A DNA stretch of 23,063 nucleotides from Rickettsiales bacterium (GTDB taxonomy: Bacteria; Pseudomonadota; Alphaproteobacteria; Rickettsiales; UBA3002): positions 1-23,063 of the forward strand of contig JAJTIB010000013.1 of assembly GCA_021300075.1 (NCBI GenBank), in the 5' to 3' direction. The notes below the pieces were generated by a model. It was not told the DNA's origin, ran no database searches, and saw only the letters and a list, made by a program, of their open reading frames with translations. The position numbers and the translations under genes are program-made. Position 1 is the stretch's first letter, and each line of letters starts with the position of its first letter. Of this stretch, positions 5,780 to 14,752 are shown piece after piece.

Positions 5780-6574
5780 ATGGAATTTTTTGAAGCAGCA
5801 TTGCTGGGAGTGATTGAGGGTTTGACGGAGTTCCTGCCCGTTTCTTCGACAGGGCACTTGATTCTGGCGGTAGATTTTCTCGGGTTTCAAGGCCCCCCCG
5901 GTCGGGTGTTTGAGGTTGTCATCCAGTTTGGCGCTATTCTCGCCGTGGTCTGGCTTTATTTTGCTAAACTCTGGTCGGTGGCAAAGGGTGCGTTCGCTGG
6001 TCGGCGCGAAGACATCGCTTTCATCCGTAACATTCTGCTCGCGTTTTTACCGGCGGCGATGATTGGCGTTTTTGCGCGGGATTTCATTAAGGAGGTATTA
6101 TTTAACCCCATCGTCGTCTCTATCGCCCTCATCGTAGGCGGGTTCGCGATTCTGCTGATTGAAAAATATAAAACCTCGCCCACTATTCCTCTGACCGAAG
6201 CGATGGGATGGCAGCGCGCGCTGGCGGTGGGGTTTTTTCAGTGCTTGGCCATGATTCCCGGCGTCTCACGTTCGGGTGCGACTATCATGGGGGCGCTGCT
6301 TATCGGGATGGAGCGCCGTGCGGCGGCCGAGTTTTCGTTCTTTCTTGCGATTCCAACCATGCTGGGAGCTGCGAGCTATGATCTTTATAAAAGCCGCGAT
6401 TTACTCTCCGGCGATGACGCGGTGTTGATTGCCACCGGTTTCATCACTGCATTCCTTGCGGCCCTGTTGGTTGTGCGCTGGGCGGTCGGGTTCATCTCGC
6501 GCCACGGTTTCGCGCCCTTCGCCTATTACCGTATTGTGCTCGGTACGGCGATGTTGTTATTGTTTTTTGCCTGA
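5780..6574 (+). CDS. uppP: Undecaprenyl-diphosphate phosphatase
   Basis: UppP (BacA) is an inner-membrane enzyme that dephosphorylates undecaprenyl pyrophosphate, recycling the lipid carrier for peptidoglycan and surface polysaccharides; it also confers bacitracin tolerance. The two catalytic signatures are present: EGLTEFLPVSSTGHL (13-27) and PGVSRSGATI (160-169), in a 264-aa protein with multiple membrane helices, the normal length. The start MEFFEAALLGVIEGLTEF matches the family N-terminus, so ATG 5780 is well supported. No Shine-Dalgarno is visible because the repeat element runs right up to the start codon. Its 3' end overlaps the convergent murJ by 18 bp. Confidence 0.96.
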   Translation: MEFFEAALLGVIEGLTEFLPVSSTGHLILAVDFLGFQGPPGRVFEVVIQFGAILAVVWLYFAKLWSVAKGAFAGRREDIAFIRNILLAFLPAAMIGVFARDFIKEVLFNPIVVSIALIVGGFAILLIEKYKTSPTIPLTEAMGWQRALAVGFFQCLAMIPGVSRSGATIMGALLIGMERRAAAEFSFFLAIPTMLGAASYDLYKSRDLLSGDDAVLIATGFITAFLAALLVVRWAVGFISRHGFAPFAYYRIVLGTAMLLLFFA

Positions 6575-8119
6575 GGGAACGGCGCGGCGGAAGAGCAGTG
6601 CCAGTTCCTCGCGATCTACCGCGTGGAACTTCCAGGCGCAGATCCCATAAATCGCCATGCCAAAAGCAATGACACCGGTCAAGGTTACGCTGCGAATGAT
6701 CATATGTTCGTGATAAAGCGGCCAGAGGAAATAATTGAGCAGTAAAATCGCAAGCACCATGATTTTGCTGGCGAACACCATTCGTATCAAGCGTCGCTTC
6801 AAAGCGGCATCGGGGGCGAAGACGCCGCGTTTATAAAGAATCCGCCCCATCAGGATGGCGTTGACCCAGCCGGCAATGGAGGTCGCAAGCGCCATCCCCA
6901 CATGGGCGAGTACATGGATGAGCGTGAGGTTCAAGACCAGATTAATGACGACGCATAGGAGTGCAATTTTGAGCGGAGTTTTGGTATCGTGACTGGCGAA
7001 GAATCCCGGTGCGAAAATCTTGACCAACAGGAAAGCGGGCAGCCCGACCGTAAAAGCCATCAGCGCCAGCATGGTGGCGAGCATGTCCTCGGCCGTGAAG
7101 GCGCCGTGCATATAGAGGACGCGGATGACCTGCTCGGCCAGGGCGAGTAACGCCAAAGTCGAAGGAATGCCGAACAGCAGGACGATTTCGATGCCGCGAT
7201 TCATGCTGGCCCGCGCTTCCTCCTGCCGACCCTCGCGGATCTGGCGCGACATGAGCGGTAGCATAGCCGTGCCAACCGCCACCCCAATCATGCCGATCGG
7301 TAACTCGGTGATGCGGTCCGCGTAATAGAGGTAGGAGACCGCATCCGGAATATGCGAGGCGATAATGACATCCACCAGCAAATTAAGCTGCTGCACGCCC
7401 GAGCCGAGTGCTGCCGGCGCCATCAGCAATAACATGGTCTTGACCCGCGAGGTCAGGCGCGGGACGACGAGGCTGGGCAGCATATCGTTGCGGCGGCAAA
7501 TGGCAATCAGCCACAACAGCTGTACAATTCCCGCAATAAAAACCGACATGGCCAGCGCATGGGCGGGCGTTTCGGTATAATGCGTCAGGAACAACATGCC
7601 CAGAATCATCACCAGATTGAGTAGGATCGGGTTCGCCGCAGGTGCGGCGAATTTTCCCATACTATTGAGGACGCCGCCCAGCAGCGACACCAGCGAGATG
7701 AAGAGAATATAGGGAAAGGTGATTTGCGAGAGGAGGACAGTAAGGTTGAATTTTTCTGGCGTATTGGTGAAGCCGGGGGCGAAAATTGGTGTAATCCAGG
7801 GCATAAAAATGATGAATACGGCGTTAAGAAGCAGAAGCACCACCAGCAGCACGCTCATGACTTCGCCTGCAAAGCGGATGGCAGCCTCGCGCCCCTCGGC
7901 GGTCAGAATAGCGGCGAAGGAGGGGATGAAGGCGGCATTAAATGCGCCCTCGGCAAAGAGGCGGCGGAAGAAATTGGGTAATTTGAAGGCGACAAAAAAC
8001 GCGTCTGAAAGCCAGCTGGCGCCAATCATATTGGCCATCAGCACGTCGCGCAGAAATCCGGTGATGCGCGACAGCAGCGTAAAAAATCCAATTGTGGCGC
8101 TTGATTTGACGAGGGACAT
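6557..8119 (-). CDS. murJ: Lipid II flippase
   Basis: MurJ (MviN) is a MOP-superfamily transporter that flips lipid II across the inner membrane for peptidoglycan synthesis. The 520-aa product is rich in membrane helices. Its N-terminal region, including LLSRITGFLRDVLMANMIGA, SDAFFVAFKLPNFFRRLFAE and GAFNAAFIPSF, keeps the residues known as important in E. coli MurJ (Arg18, Arg24, Asp39, Arg52 by position). The start is at 8119; no strong Shine-Dalgarno is visible. It is divergent from ribF with a 41-bp gap and convergent with uppP, another lipid-carrier gene. Confidence 0.96.
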   Translation of the reverse strand: MSLVKSSATIGFFTLLSRITGFLRDVLMANMIGASWLSDAFFVAFKLPNFFRRLFAEGAFNAAFIPSFAAILTAEGREAAIRFAGEVMSVLLVVLLLLNAVFIIFMPWITPIFAPGFTNTPEKFNLTVLLSQITFPYILFISLVSLLGGVLNSMGKFAAPAANPILLNLVMILGMLFLTHYTETPAHALAMSVFIAGIVQLLWLIAICRRNDMLPSLVVPRLTSRVKTMLLLMAPAALGSGVQQLNLLVDVIIASHIPDAVSYLYYADRITELPIGMIGVAVGTAMLPLMSRQIREGRQEEARASMNRGIEIVLLFGIPSTLALLALAEQVIRVLYMHGAFTAEDMLATMLALMAFTVGLPAFLLVKIFAPGFFASHDTKTPLKIALLCVVINLVLNLTLIHVLAHVGMALATSIAGWVNAILMGRILYKRGVFAPDAALKRRLIRMVFASKIMVLAILLLNYFLWPLYHEHMIIRSVTLTGVIAFGMAIYGICAWKFHAVDREELALLFRRAVPSGKKQ

Positions 8120-8135
8120 CAGGCTGGCTTATAAC
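8106..8135 (+). promoter_or_regulatory. Candidate promoter of the ribF-purH gene series
   Basis: TTGACG (8106-8111) and TATAAC (8130-8135) are separated by 18 bp and stand about 25 bp before the ribF ATG. The -35 box lies inside the 5' end of murJ. As the following eight genes are nearly contiguous, this may be a main promoter for all of them. A weak GGA (8149-8151) is the only Shine-Dalgarno candidate before ribF. Confidence 0.5.
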
Positions 8136-8160
8136 AAGTTGTTCTCATGGACAATGGCAC

Positions 8161-9096
8161 ATGCAGGTTTTACGTGTTTCGGCGGATGGTTCTATCGCAG
8201 GTGTGACGGCGGCGGCGATTGCAATCGGCAATTTCGACGGGCTGCATCGCGGTCATCTGGCCGTTATTACAGCGATGATGGAAGCGGCAGCTGCTAAAGG
8301 CCTGACCCCGACGGTATTGTCATTTGCGCCTCACCCGCGTCGTTATTTTGATCCCAAGCACCCGCCTTTTTACCTCGCCCGGCCCCACGATAAGCTGAAA
8401 GACCTTAAGGAACTTGGGGTCGAGCGCGTGATCTTTCTGCGATTTAATGCGCGCCTTGCCGGTCTTTCTGCCGAGGATTTCGTGCAGCAATTGCTGGTTG
8501 ATAAATTCGCAGCAAAGCATGTGGTGACGGGGACGAATTTTGCCTTTGGCAAAAACCGAACGGGAGATGCGGCAACCCTGACGCAGCTGCTAAGGGCATG
8601 TGGCGCCAGTCATGAAGCACTGCCGCCGGTGCAGTGGAAAGAGCAGGTATGTTCATCAAGTGCCGTTCGCTGCGCGCTGGCCGAGGGTGATATGGCACGG
8701 GTGTGCGGACTACTGGGGCATGATTATATCCTGAGTGCCCGGGTGCAGCATGGCGATAAACGTGGTCGAACGCTTGGTTTCCCGACGGCCAATTTGCATT
8801 TCCCTTCGGATTTATTATTACCCCGTTATGGGGTTTATACGGTGTTGGCGGCAGTAGCAGGCGAGGTTTACCGAGGTGTGGCAAGCCTCGGCATCCGCCC
8901 GATGTACCGCGTGGCTGCACCGCTGATGGAGGTGCATCTTCTGGGCGCAGCCCCCGATCTTTATGGCCAGAGGATGCGGGTTGCGCCTATGGCCTATCTG
9001 CGGCCGGAAATGAAATTCTCCTCACCCGAGGCGTTGATGGTGCAGATGGCGAAAGATTGCGCTGCGGCGCGTGCTCAGCTAGAAGGGCTTGCATGA
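8161..9096 (+). CDS. ribF: Bifunctional riboflavin kinase / FMN adenylyltransferase
   Basis: RibF converts riboflavin to FMN and then to FAD. The N-terminal nucleotidyltransferase domain shows GNFDGLHRGH (23-32) and the motif VVTGTNFAFGKNRTGD, plus SSSAVR where the family has the ISSTxIR motif. The C-terminal kinase domain shows GRTLGFPTANL, YGVYTV, GIRPMY and the late segment beginning MEVHLL. Length 311 aa is typical. Its stop codon overlaps the lspA start (ATGA). In many Proteobacteria ileS lies between ribF and lspA; it is absent here. Confidence 0.95.
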   Translation: MQVLRVSADGSIAGVTAAAIAIGNFDGLHRGHLAVITAMMEAAAAKGLTPTVLSFAPHPRRYFDPKHPPFYLARPHDKLKDLKELGVERVIFLRFNARLAGLSAEDFVQQLLVDKFAAKHVVTGTNFAFGKNRTGDAATLTQLLRACGASHEALPPVQWKEQVCSSSAVRCALAEGDMARVCGLLGHDYILSARVQHGDKRGRTLGFPTANLHFPSDLLLPRYGVYTVLAAVAGEVYRGVASLGIRPMYRVAAPLMEVHLLGAAPDLYGQRMRVAPMAYLRPEMKFSSPEALMVQMAKDCAAARAQLEGLA

Positions 9097-9593
9097 ATGC
9101 ACGGCTTGACATCCCTCGCCGACGGGCGTTTTTCTTTATGAGCGTGATTGCTCTACTGGTGATTATGCTTGATCAACTAGTGAAATGGTTCATGCTCGAA
9201 CATATCGGGATAGCCGAGGGACCGCCAATTATTATCACTTCCTGGTTCAAGCTGGTGATGGTGTGGAATCACGGGGTGAGTTTCGGGATGTTGTCGGCAC
9301 CCGGCAGCTATGTGCCCTATTTTCTGATACTGGTTGCTCTCCTGATTTCCGCCTTGTTGGGCTGGTTGGGGTTGCGTGCCCATCACCGCAGTGAATGGCT
9401 GGCCTATGCGCTGGTGATTGGCGGAGCCCTTGGCAATGTGATTGACCGTCTGCGCTTTGGGGCGGTTGCGGACTTCTTTTATTTTCATCTCGGTGCGCTT
9501 GGCTGGCCGGCCTTTAACGTCGCGGATGCAGCGATCTGTTGCGGCGTGGCTTTGTTGTTGTGGCATAGCTTTTTCCCCCGACAGCGCGCTTGA
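9093..9593 (+). CDS. lspA: Lipoprotein signal peptidase II
   Basis: LspA is an inner-membrane aspartyl protease that removes signal peptides from prolipoproteins after lipidation. I chose ATG 9093 because it overlaps the ribF stop (ATGA) and is preceded by AGAAGGG (9081-9087). The product is 166 aa, normal for the family, with four predicted helices. Family motifs are DQLVKWF (27-33), WNHGVSFGM (58-66), GNVIDRL (114-120), VADFFYF with catalytic Asp127 and FNVADAAI with catalytic Asp145. The next gene encodes a lipoprotein, a natural substrate, as do the two small genes at 506-867. Confidence 0.96.
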   Translation: MNARLDIPRRRAFFFMSVIALLVIMLDQLVKWFMLEHIGIAEGPPIIITSWFKLVMVWNHGVSFGMLSAPGSYVPYFLILVALLISALLGWLGLRAHHRSEWLAYALVIGGALGNVIDRLRFGAVADFFYFHLGALGWPAFNVADAAICCGVALLLWHSFFPRQRA

Positions 9594-9623
9594 ATTATCC
9601 GCGCGTTCTTCTATGCTTGCCTG

Positions 9624-10226
9624 ATGCGTATTTCCCCGATGGTTTTTCTTGTCCCGTGCCTGATGCTTCTGGCCTGCAGTGGTCAGGATGCTCGCGAAAC
9701 ACTCGGATTGATCCGTGAAGCACCCGATGAATTTGTGGTGGTGTCGCGTCCGCCGTTGACCGTGCCTCCGGATTTTGAATTGCGGCCGCCGACCCCTGGG
9801 GTGGCGCGCCCGGCAGAATCGACGACCAGCGCGGCGCGTGCTCTGGTGCTCAAGGGTGAAGCGCCGCCCGCTTCGCTGGAGGAGCTGGGCGCCGCCCCCA
9901 CGGTTGCCACGGCGGTAGATCCGGTCTTAAGCGGCAATGCTGCAACGCCTGGGGAGTCCTCGCTTTTGAATAAAATCGGCATCACCCGGGTCGATCCTGA
10001 GATTCGTCAGAAGCTCGGTGCGGACCCTGAAAAAGCGGCTGCTAAAAGGGAAGCAAAAACCTTCTACGATCGATTGCTCCAAGAATCGGGTGAGGAGCCG
10101 GTCGTTGATTCAAGGAAAGAAGCCGAACGCATTCGCATCAATACCGATACGGGTAAGCCCGTGAATGAGGGCGTTGTACCCGAGACCTCGCCTGAGAAAA
10201 AATCCGTGATTGATCGGGTGTTTTGA
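9624..10226 (+). CDS. DUF3035 (BamF-like) lipoprotein
   Basis: This 200-aa lipoprotein has a signal peptide ending in LLAC (acceptor Cys18). After it comes the segment APDEFVVVSRPPLTVPPDFE then LRPP (about 33-56), the hallmark of DUF3035 proteins found in alphaproteobacteria and described as BamF, an accessory subunit of the outer-membrane beta-barrel assembly (BAM) complex. The rest is low-complexity, Ala/Pro/Glu-rich, with a charged, probably helical stretch near 125-170. The start at 9624 is 30 bp after lspA with no clear Shine-Dalgarno. Its stop overlaps the next gene's ATG (TGATG). Family assignment is good; the BAM role is by homology only. Confidence 0.8.
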   Translation: MRISPMVFLVPCLMLLACSGQDARETLGLIREAPDEFVVVSRPPLTVPPDFELRPPTPGVARPAESTTSAARALVLKGEAPPASLEELGAAPTVATAVDPVLSGNAATPGESSLLNKIGITRVDPEIRQKLGADPEKAAAKREAKTFYDRLLQESGEEPVVDSRKEAERIRINTDTGKPVNEGVVPETSPEKKSVIDRVF

Positions 10227-11620
10227 TGATAAGAAGGTTTTTTATTCCCCTGCTCGTGCTGCTGGTTGGGGCGGTTGCGGCGATCTATTTTTATGCCTAT
10301 GTGCCAGCGGGAAGCAGCTATGATATTGAACAAGCCGTGCCGGTGGAGACGTTCCAGCTGCGTAATGGCCTCACCGTTGTAGTGATGCCGAGCGACCGGA
10401 TCCCTGCGGTGGTGCATGCGTTATTCGTGCGCGCCGGTGGCGCCGATGATCCTTATGGGAAAAGTGGGCTCGCGCATTTTGTCGAGCATCTGTTATTCAC
10501 TGGCACCAAGGATTACCCTGAAGGTGAATATGACCGCGCCATTGTCCGCCTTGGCGGCGAGCATAATGCCTATACCACGCGTGATTATGCGGTGTTTCAT
10601 ACGACGATCGCCAAGCAGTATCTGGCTCGGGTCATGGCACTGGAAGCTGATCGGCTGCAAAACCTGACGCTCCAGCCCGCGCGCGCTGCGCGTGAAGTCG
10701 GGGTGATTGAGGAAGAGCGTAAATGGCGGGTGGATAATCGGCTTTCGGCGCTGCTCGATGAACAGATGGCCGCCGTACTGCTTCTGAATCACCCATACCG
10801 TCAGCCACTTATTGGTTGGACAGAAGATATTGCGCGTTTCCGGGTCGAGGATGCCAAGCAGTTCATCGCCCGCTATTATCGCCCCAGTAATATGGTGCTG
10901 GTGATTGCCGGTGATGTCAGTGTGGCCGAGGCACGCAAACTGGCACAGCAATATTACGCACCGCTTCGGGCGGGAATCGCGCCTACTCGCCACTGGCCGA
11001 ATGAACCGTTAAGTGTGCGAGCTGAACGGCGCGTGGTGCTCAGGGATGCGCGCGCCGAACAGCCGCGTCTGGTGATAGAATATCTCGCCCCAAGCATCGG
11101 TTTTGGTGACACGAAAGCCAGTCTGCCGCTCATGCTGTATGTCCAGTATCTTGGGGGCAGTGAAACCAGCTTGCTTTATCGTCAGCTGGTCGAAGAACAG
11201 AAACTCGCAACCAGTGTGGCGGTGGATTATGACAATCTTGTCAAGGGTCCGGGACAGGTGACGGTGGCGATGACGCCCGCTGAGGGCGTTACGCCCGAAC
11301 AATTGGAGCGTGCCTATCAGGCTGTGCTCAACCAGGCCCTGGCCGTTCCGCCCTCCATTAAAGACGTTGCTCGTGCCAGGTCCCTCATGAGGGCTTCGGC
11401 CATTTTCGCTCAGGACGGATTGGAGCCCCTCGCCCATCTCATCGGCCAGCTTTACATGCTGGGGCTGGATGAAAAATATTTTTATCACTGGGCGGATAAT
11501 CTTGAGAAAGTGACGGACGCCGAAATGATGGCAGTGGCGCGGTTGACGCTGCGTTCCCAGAATTCCGTGGTTGGTGTTTTGACCGCTGATGGAGCGGAAA
11601 AGAAAGAGGGCACGCCATGA
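10226..11620 (+). CDS. M16 family zinc peptidase, catalytic member
   Basis: This is an inverzincin metallopeptidase. The zinc motif HFVEH (His84, Glu87, His88) lies in GLAHFVEHLLFTGTKDYPEG, followed by the family's GGEHNAYTTRDY (110-121) and the downstream glutamates of EVGVIEEER (157-165) that supply the third ligand. An N-terminal hydrophobic segment (about 5-25) suggests a signal peptide or membrane anchor, placing it on the periplasmic side. I prefer ATG 10226, which overlaps the preceding TGA, over the in-frame TTG one codon before it. Length is 464 aa. The substrate is unknown. It pairs with the next gene, which lacks the zinc motif. Confidence 0.93.
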   Translation: MIRRFFIPLLVLLVGAVAAIYFYAYVPAGSSYDIEQAVPVETFQLRNGLTVVVMPSDRIPAVVHALFVRAGGADDPYGKSGLAHFVEHLLFTGTKDYPEGEYDRAIVRLGGEHNAYTTRDYAVFHTTIAKQYLARVMALEADRLQNLTLQPARAAREVGVIEEERKWRVDNRLSALLDEQMAAVLLLNHPYRQPLIGWTEDIARFRVEDAKQFIARYYRPSNMVLVIAGDVSVAEARKLAQQYYAPLRAGIAPTRHWPNEPLSVRAERRVVLRDARAEQPRLVIEYLAPSIGFGDTKASLPLMLYVQYLGGSETSLLYRQLVEEQKLATSVAVDYDNLVKGPGQVTVAMTPAEGVTPEQLERAYQAVLNQALAVPPSIKDVARARSLMRASAIFAQDGLEPLAHLIGQLYMLGLDEKYFYHWADNLEKVTDAEMMAVARLTLRSQNSVVGVLTADGAEKKEGTP

Positions 11621-12957
11621 TCCGTGTTTCTCTGCTTATGAGTGCGGCACTGTTTTTTTGTGCTTCGGCAGTCCATGCTCTTGAAGTGCGCCAGACGGAT
11701 CTTGGACGCAAGGTTGAGGCGTGGTACGCGGTCAATGACACCGTTCCTATCGTTCAGATGAATTTCGCGTTTGAGGGTGCAGGCTATGCCAGTGATACAG
11801 CGGCGCGCGCTGGCCTCGCACAGCTTTTTTCAAATGCGGTATTGGAAGGCGGTGGCGATGAAGATGCGCGCGCATTCAAAGAAAAACTCGAAGCCCATGC
11901 CATTACCATCAGTAGTAGCGTCAGTGCGGATCGCATGGTGTTCTCGGTGCGCTGCCTTACACCCGATGCGCCCCTGGCGCTGAAGCTACTCACCAAGGCG
12001 CTGACCCAATCGCGTTTTGAAATAGCCGATATTACGCGCCTCAAAGCGGCGCAGATTTCCGCACTTGAGCGGGCGCAGGAAAACCCCGAATATGTGGTTT
12101 CGCGCCTTACGGCTGTGCGCGCTTTTGGTGGTCATCCCTATGCCAATCCACCACTAGGTACGGTCGAGGGGATTACCGCGATTTCACCCGACGATCTGCG
12201 CCGTTTCGGCGAGACCTATTTGAGCAGTTCCAACCTGAAAATCGCGGCTGCTGGGGATATCGATGCGGGATTGCTCGAGGACATCGCTTCGCCATTAGTT
12301 AAAGCATTGCCTGAAAATGTGGCTGGTCCGGTGACGGCGGCGGCGGCGCCGATGCGCGAACAGGGCGTGGTGCGCGAGGATGCGATGGACGTCCCCCAGA
12401 CTGCGATTGCCCTGGTTGCGCCCGGCATCCGCCGAAGTGATCCTGACTTTTATGCCTCGTATCTGTTGATGGAAATCGCGGGCGGCGGCACGCTGACCTC
12501 GCGTCTGGCTCGTGAGGTGCGACAGGAAGCCGGGCTGGTCTACGGTATAGATCTCGGTCTTCAGGAACTGACCGGTGCGGCGCTTATTTCGGGCAATCTT
12601 TCGACCCGCAATGCAACGCGCGACGTGGCAATTGAAAAAGTCAAAGCTACGCTTGGGGAAATTTTCTTAAACGGCGTCACTACGCAGGAATGCGAGGATG
12701 CTAAAACCTTCGTCATCGGCAATTTCCCGCTGCAGCTCGCGGATACGCAATCCGTGGCGTCGCTGCTTCTGACCTTGCAGATTTACCAGCTGGGAGCGGA
12801 TTATATCGACAAGCGTCAGGGCTATTTTGAGGCCGTCTCCTGCGGCGACATCAACCGTGCGGCCAAGAACCTGCTTGATCCCGCGCGGTTTTTATTTGTC
12901 GCGGTGGGTGGTAAACCCTCGCCCGAATCCGCTCCCGAAACAGATGCCGCGCCATGA
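11617..12957 (+). CDS. M16 family peptidase-like protein, non-catalytic partner
   Basis: This 446-aa protein has a Sec signal peptide (MIRVSLLMSAALFFCASAVH, then AL) and the M16 fold: a segment starting VPIVQMNFAFEGAGYASD early and the C-terminal domain with GGGTLTSRLAREVRQEAGLV followed by YGI. Where active members have HxxEH it reads GLAQLFSNAVLEGG, so the zinc ligands are gone. Known for bacterial M16B enzymes: an active subunit commonly pairs with an inactive one that supplies substrate-binding Arg/Tyr residues in its C-terminal half; the R..Y pair in SRLAREVR...LVYGI is consistent. It overlaps the catalytic gene by 4 bp (ATGA), supporting a 1:1 complex. Confidence 0.92.
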   Translation: MIRVSLLMSAALFFCASAVHALEVRQTDLGRKVEAWYAVNDTVPIVQMNFAFEGAGYASDTAARAGLAQLFSNAVLEGGGDEDARAFKEKLEAHAITISSSVSADRMVFSVRCLTPDAPLALKLLTKALTQSRFEIADITRLKAAQISALERAQENPEYVVSRLTAVRAFGGHPYANPPLGTVEGITAISPDDLRRFGETYLSSSNLKIAAAGDIDAGLLEDIASPLVKALPENVAGPVTAAAAPMREQGVVREDAMDVPQTAIALVAPGIRRSDPDFYASYLLMEIAGGGTLTSRLAREVRQEAGLVYGIDLGLQELTGAALISGNLSTRNATRDVAIEKVKATLGEIFLNGVTTQECEDAKTFVIGNFPLQLADTQSVASLLLTLQIYQLGADYIDKRQGYFEAVSCGDINRAAKNLLDPARFLFVAVGGKPSPESAPETDAAP

Positions 12958-14747
12958 CGATTCGCCTTCTCTCCCCCACTCTAGTTAACCAGATTGCCGC
13001 TGGGGAAGTGATTGAGCGGCCGGCCTCAGCCGTCAAGGAACTGGTCGAGAATGCAGTCGATGCTGGCGCAACCGATATCGAGGTGGCGCTTGAAGGCGGT
13101 GGCGCGCAGCTCATCCGCGTGCGCGATAATGGCCATGGCATGGGGCGAGAGGAACTGGCGCTCGCCGTAGAGCGGCATGCTACTTCAAAACTGCCTGACG
13201 ATGATTTACTCGCCATTCATTATCTCGGCTTTCGCGGGGAAGCCCTGCCTTCGATCGGTTCAGTCGCACGCTTGAGTATTCGTTCGCGCGCGCGCGGGGC
13301 GGTGGAGGCTTGGGAAATCACTGTTGAGGGCGGGCAGGTGGGGCCGGTCAAACCTGCTTCACAAAGTGAAGGCACGGTGGTCGAGGTTCGCGATTTGTTT
13401 TATGCCGTTCCGGCACGGCTTAAATTCCTCAAAACCGCGCGCAGTGAACTGCATCATATCGTGGATGTCATTGAGCGCCTCGCTATGGCTCATCCAGATA
13501 TTCGTTTTCGTCTGAGCCATGATGGCCGAGTGTTACGTGATTTCCCGGCGCTCCTGGGGGACTGGTTTCAGGCCGAACCGAAGCGGTTGGAGAAAGTTCT
13601 GGGGGCAGGTGTCGCCGCCAATATCGTGCCAGTCGAGGGCGAGCGCGACGGTGTAAGGGTTAGCGGCTTTGCCGGACTGCCCACTTTTCATCGTGGCTCG
13701 TCGCAGGCGCAGTACTTATTTGTCAATCGCCGTCCGGTGCGCGATCGCCTGCTGCTCGGGGTGGTGCGCGCTGCCTATCAGGATGTGCTGGCACGGGACC
13801 GTCATCCGGTCGTGGTGCTGTTTCTTGAAGTGCCGAGTGAAGCGGTCGATGTCAATGTGCACCCGACTAAGGCCGAAGTCCGGTTCCGCGATATGCAGGG
13901 TGTGCGCGGTCTGTTGCTCGGGTCGCTTAAAGCGGCGTTGTTTACGGTGTCACAGCGTGCTTCCACTTCGGTTGCCAGTTCCGCGTTGGCGGCATTCTCT
14001 CCGGAGGTGCTCACACGTCATTTTGCTCCGACCTCATCCGTGGCGGCACTTTATGACAGTGCCGCCACGGCCTCACTCTGGCGTCAGGCACCGCCGCTAC
14101 CACAGGCTCCGGTGGCACGCGGCAATTTGGCACTGGTAGAGTCTGAGCGCCCGGGCGAAGCTGAACAATTTCCCCTTGGAGCGGCGGTGGCGCAGTTACA
14201 CCAGACTTACATTGTGGCTGAGACCCCCGACGGGTTGGTGCTGGTGGATCAGCACGCAGCGCATGAACGGCTGATGTATGAGAAATTCAAAGCCAGCTTG
14301 GCAAGCGAAGGTGTGGCGCGGCAGTCGCTTTTGATTCCAGAAATGGTTGAACTTGAAGAAGCGCAGCTTGAGCGTTTAATGGCTCGTCAGCAAGAATGGG
14401 CAGAGCTTGGCCTGACTCTTGAGTCTTTCGGCGAGCGTGTGGTGCTGGTCCGCGAGATTCCCGCACTTCTGGGCGATACGGATGTGGTCAGTCTGGTGCG
14501 CGACCTTGCCGATGATTTGGCGCTGTACGAAACTGGTATGGCACTGGCCGACCGGCTCGAATCTATCCTCAGTACCATGGCTTGCCATGGGAGTGTGCGC
14601 GCTGGACGCCGTCTGACGCTTGGCGAAATGAACGCGCTTTTACGGCAGATGGAGGCAACTCCCTATAGTGGCCAATGCAACCATGGCCGCCCGACTTACG
14701 TTGAACTCAAGCGTCGCGACGTTGAAAAGCTCTTTGGGCGAAGGTAG
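12954..14747 (+). CDS. mutL: DNA mismatch repair protein MutL with endonuclease motif
   Basis: MutL couples MutS mismatch recognition to strand removal. The GHKL ATPase domain has KELVENAVDAGA (Glu29, Asn33), DNGHGM (58-63), RHATSKL and GFRGEAL. The C-terminal dimerisation domain has the metal-binding endonuclease motif DQHAAHERLMYE (from Asp432), ACHGSVRAG and CNHGRPTYV. The endonuclease motif means strand nicking by MutL itself, as in bacteria without MutH. Length 597 aa is normal. The linker, roughly residues 325-395, is low-complexity and contains a perfect DNA hairpin at 14038-14070. The start overlaps the M16 stop by 4 bp (ATGA). Confidence 0.96.
   Translation: MTIRLLSPTLVNQIAAGEVIERPASAVKELVENAVDAGATDIEVALEGGGAQLIRVRDNGHGMGREELALAVERHATSKLPDDDLLAIHYLGFRGEALPSIGSVARLSIRSRARGAVEAWEITVEGGQVGPVKPASQSEGTVVEVRDLFYAVPARLKFLKTARSELHHIVDVIERLAMAHPDIRFRLSHDGRVLRDFPALLGDWFQAEPKRLEKVLGAGVAANIVPVEGERDGVRVSGFAGLPTFHRGSSQAQYLFVNRRPVRDRLLLGVVRAAYQDVLARDRHPVVVLFLEVPSEAVDVNVHPTKAEVRFRDMQGVRGLLLGSLKAALFTVSQRASTSVASSALAAFSPEVLTRHFAPTSSVAALYDSAATASLWRQAPPLPQAPVARGNLALVESERPGEAEQFPLGAAVAQLHQTYIVAETPDGLVLVDQHAAHERLMYEKFKASLASEGVARQSLLIPEMVELEEAQLERLMARQQEWAELGLTLESFGERVVLVREIPALLGDTDVVSLVRDLADDLALYETGMALADRLESILSTMACHGSVRAGRRLTLGEMNALLRQMEATPYSGQCNHGRPTYVELKRRDVEKLFGRR
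14038..14070 (+). repeat. Perfect 13-bp inverted repeat in the mutL linker
   Basis: The arms CCGTGGCGGCACT (14038-14050) and AGTGCCGCCACGG (14058-14070) are exact reverse complements around the 7-base loop TTATGAC. They are translated as part of SSVAALYDSAATASL in the unstructured region between the ATPase and C-terminal domains. There is no T-run, so it is not a terminator. Confidence 0.85.
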
Positions 14748-14752
14748 AGACT

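Noticed and set aside
14575..14590. CCATGG-CTTG-CCATGG palindromes in mutL
   Set aside because: They fall in the conserved TMACHGS coding segment and are short self-palindromes explained by ordinary codon choice.
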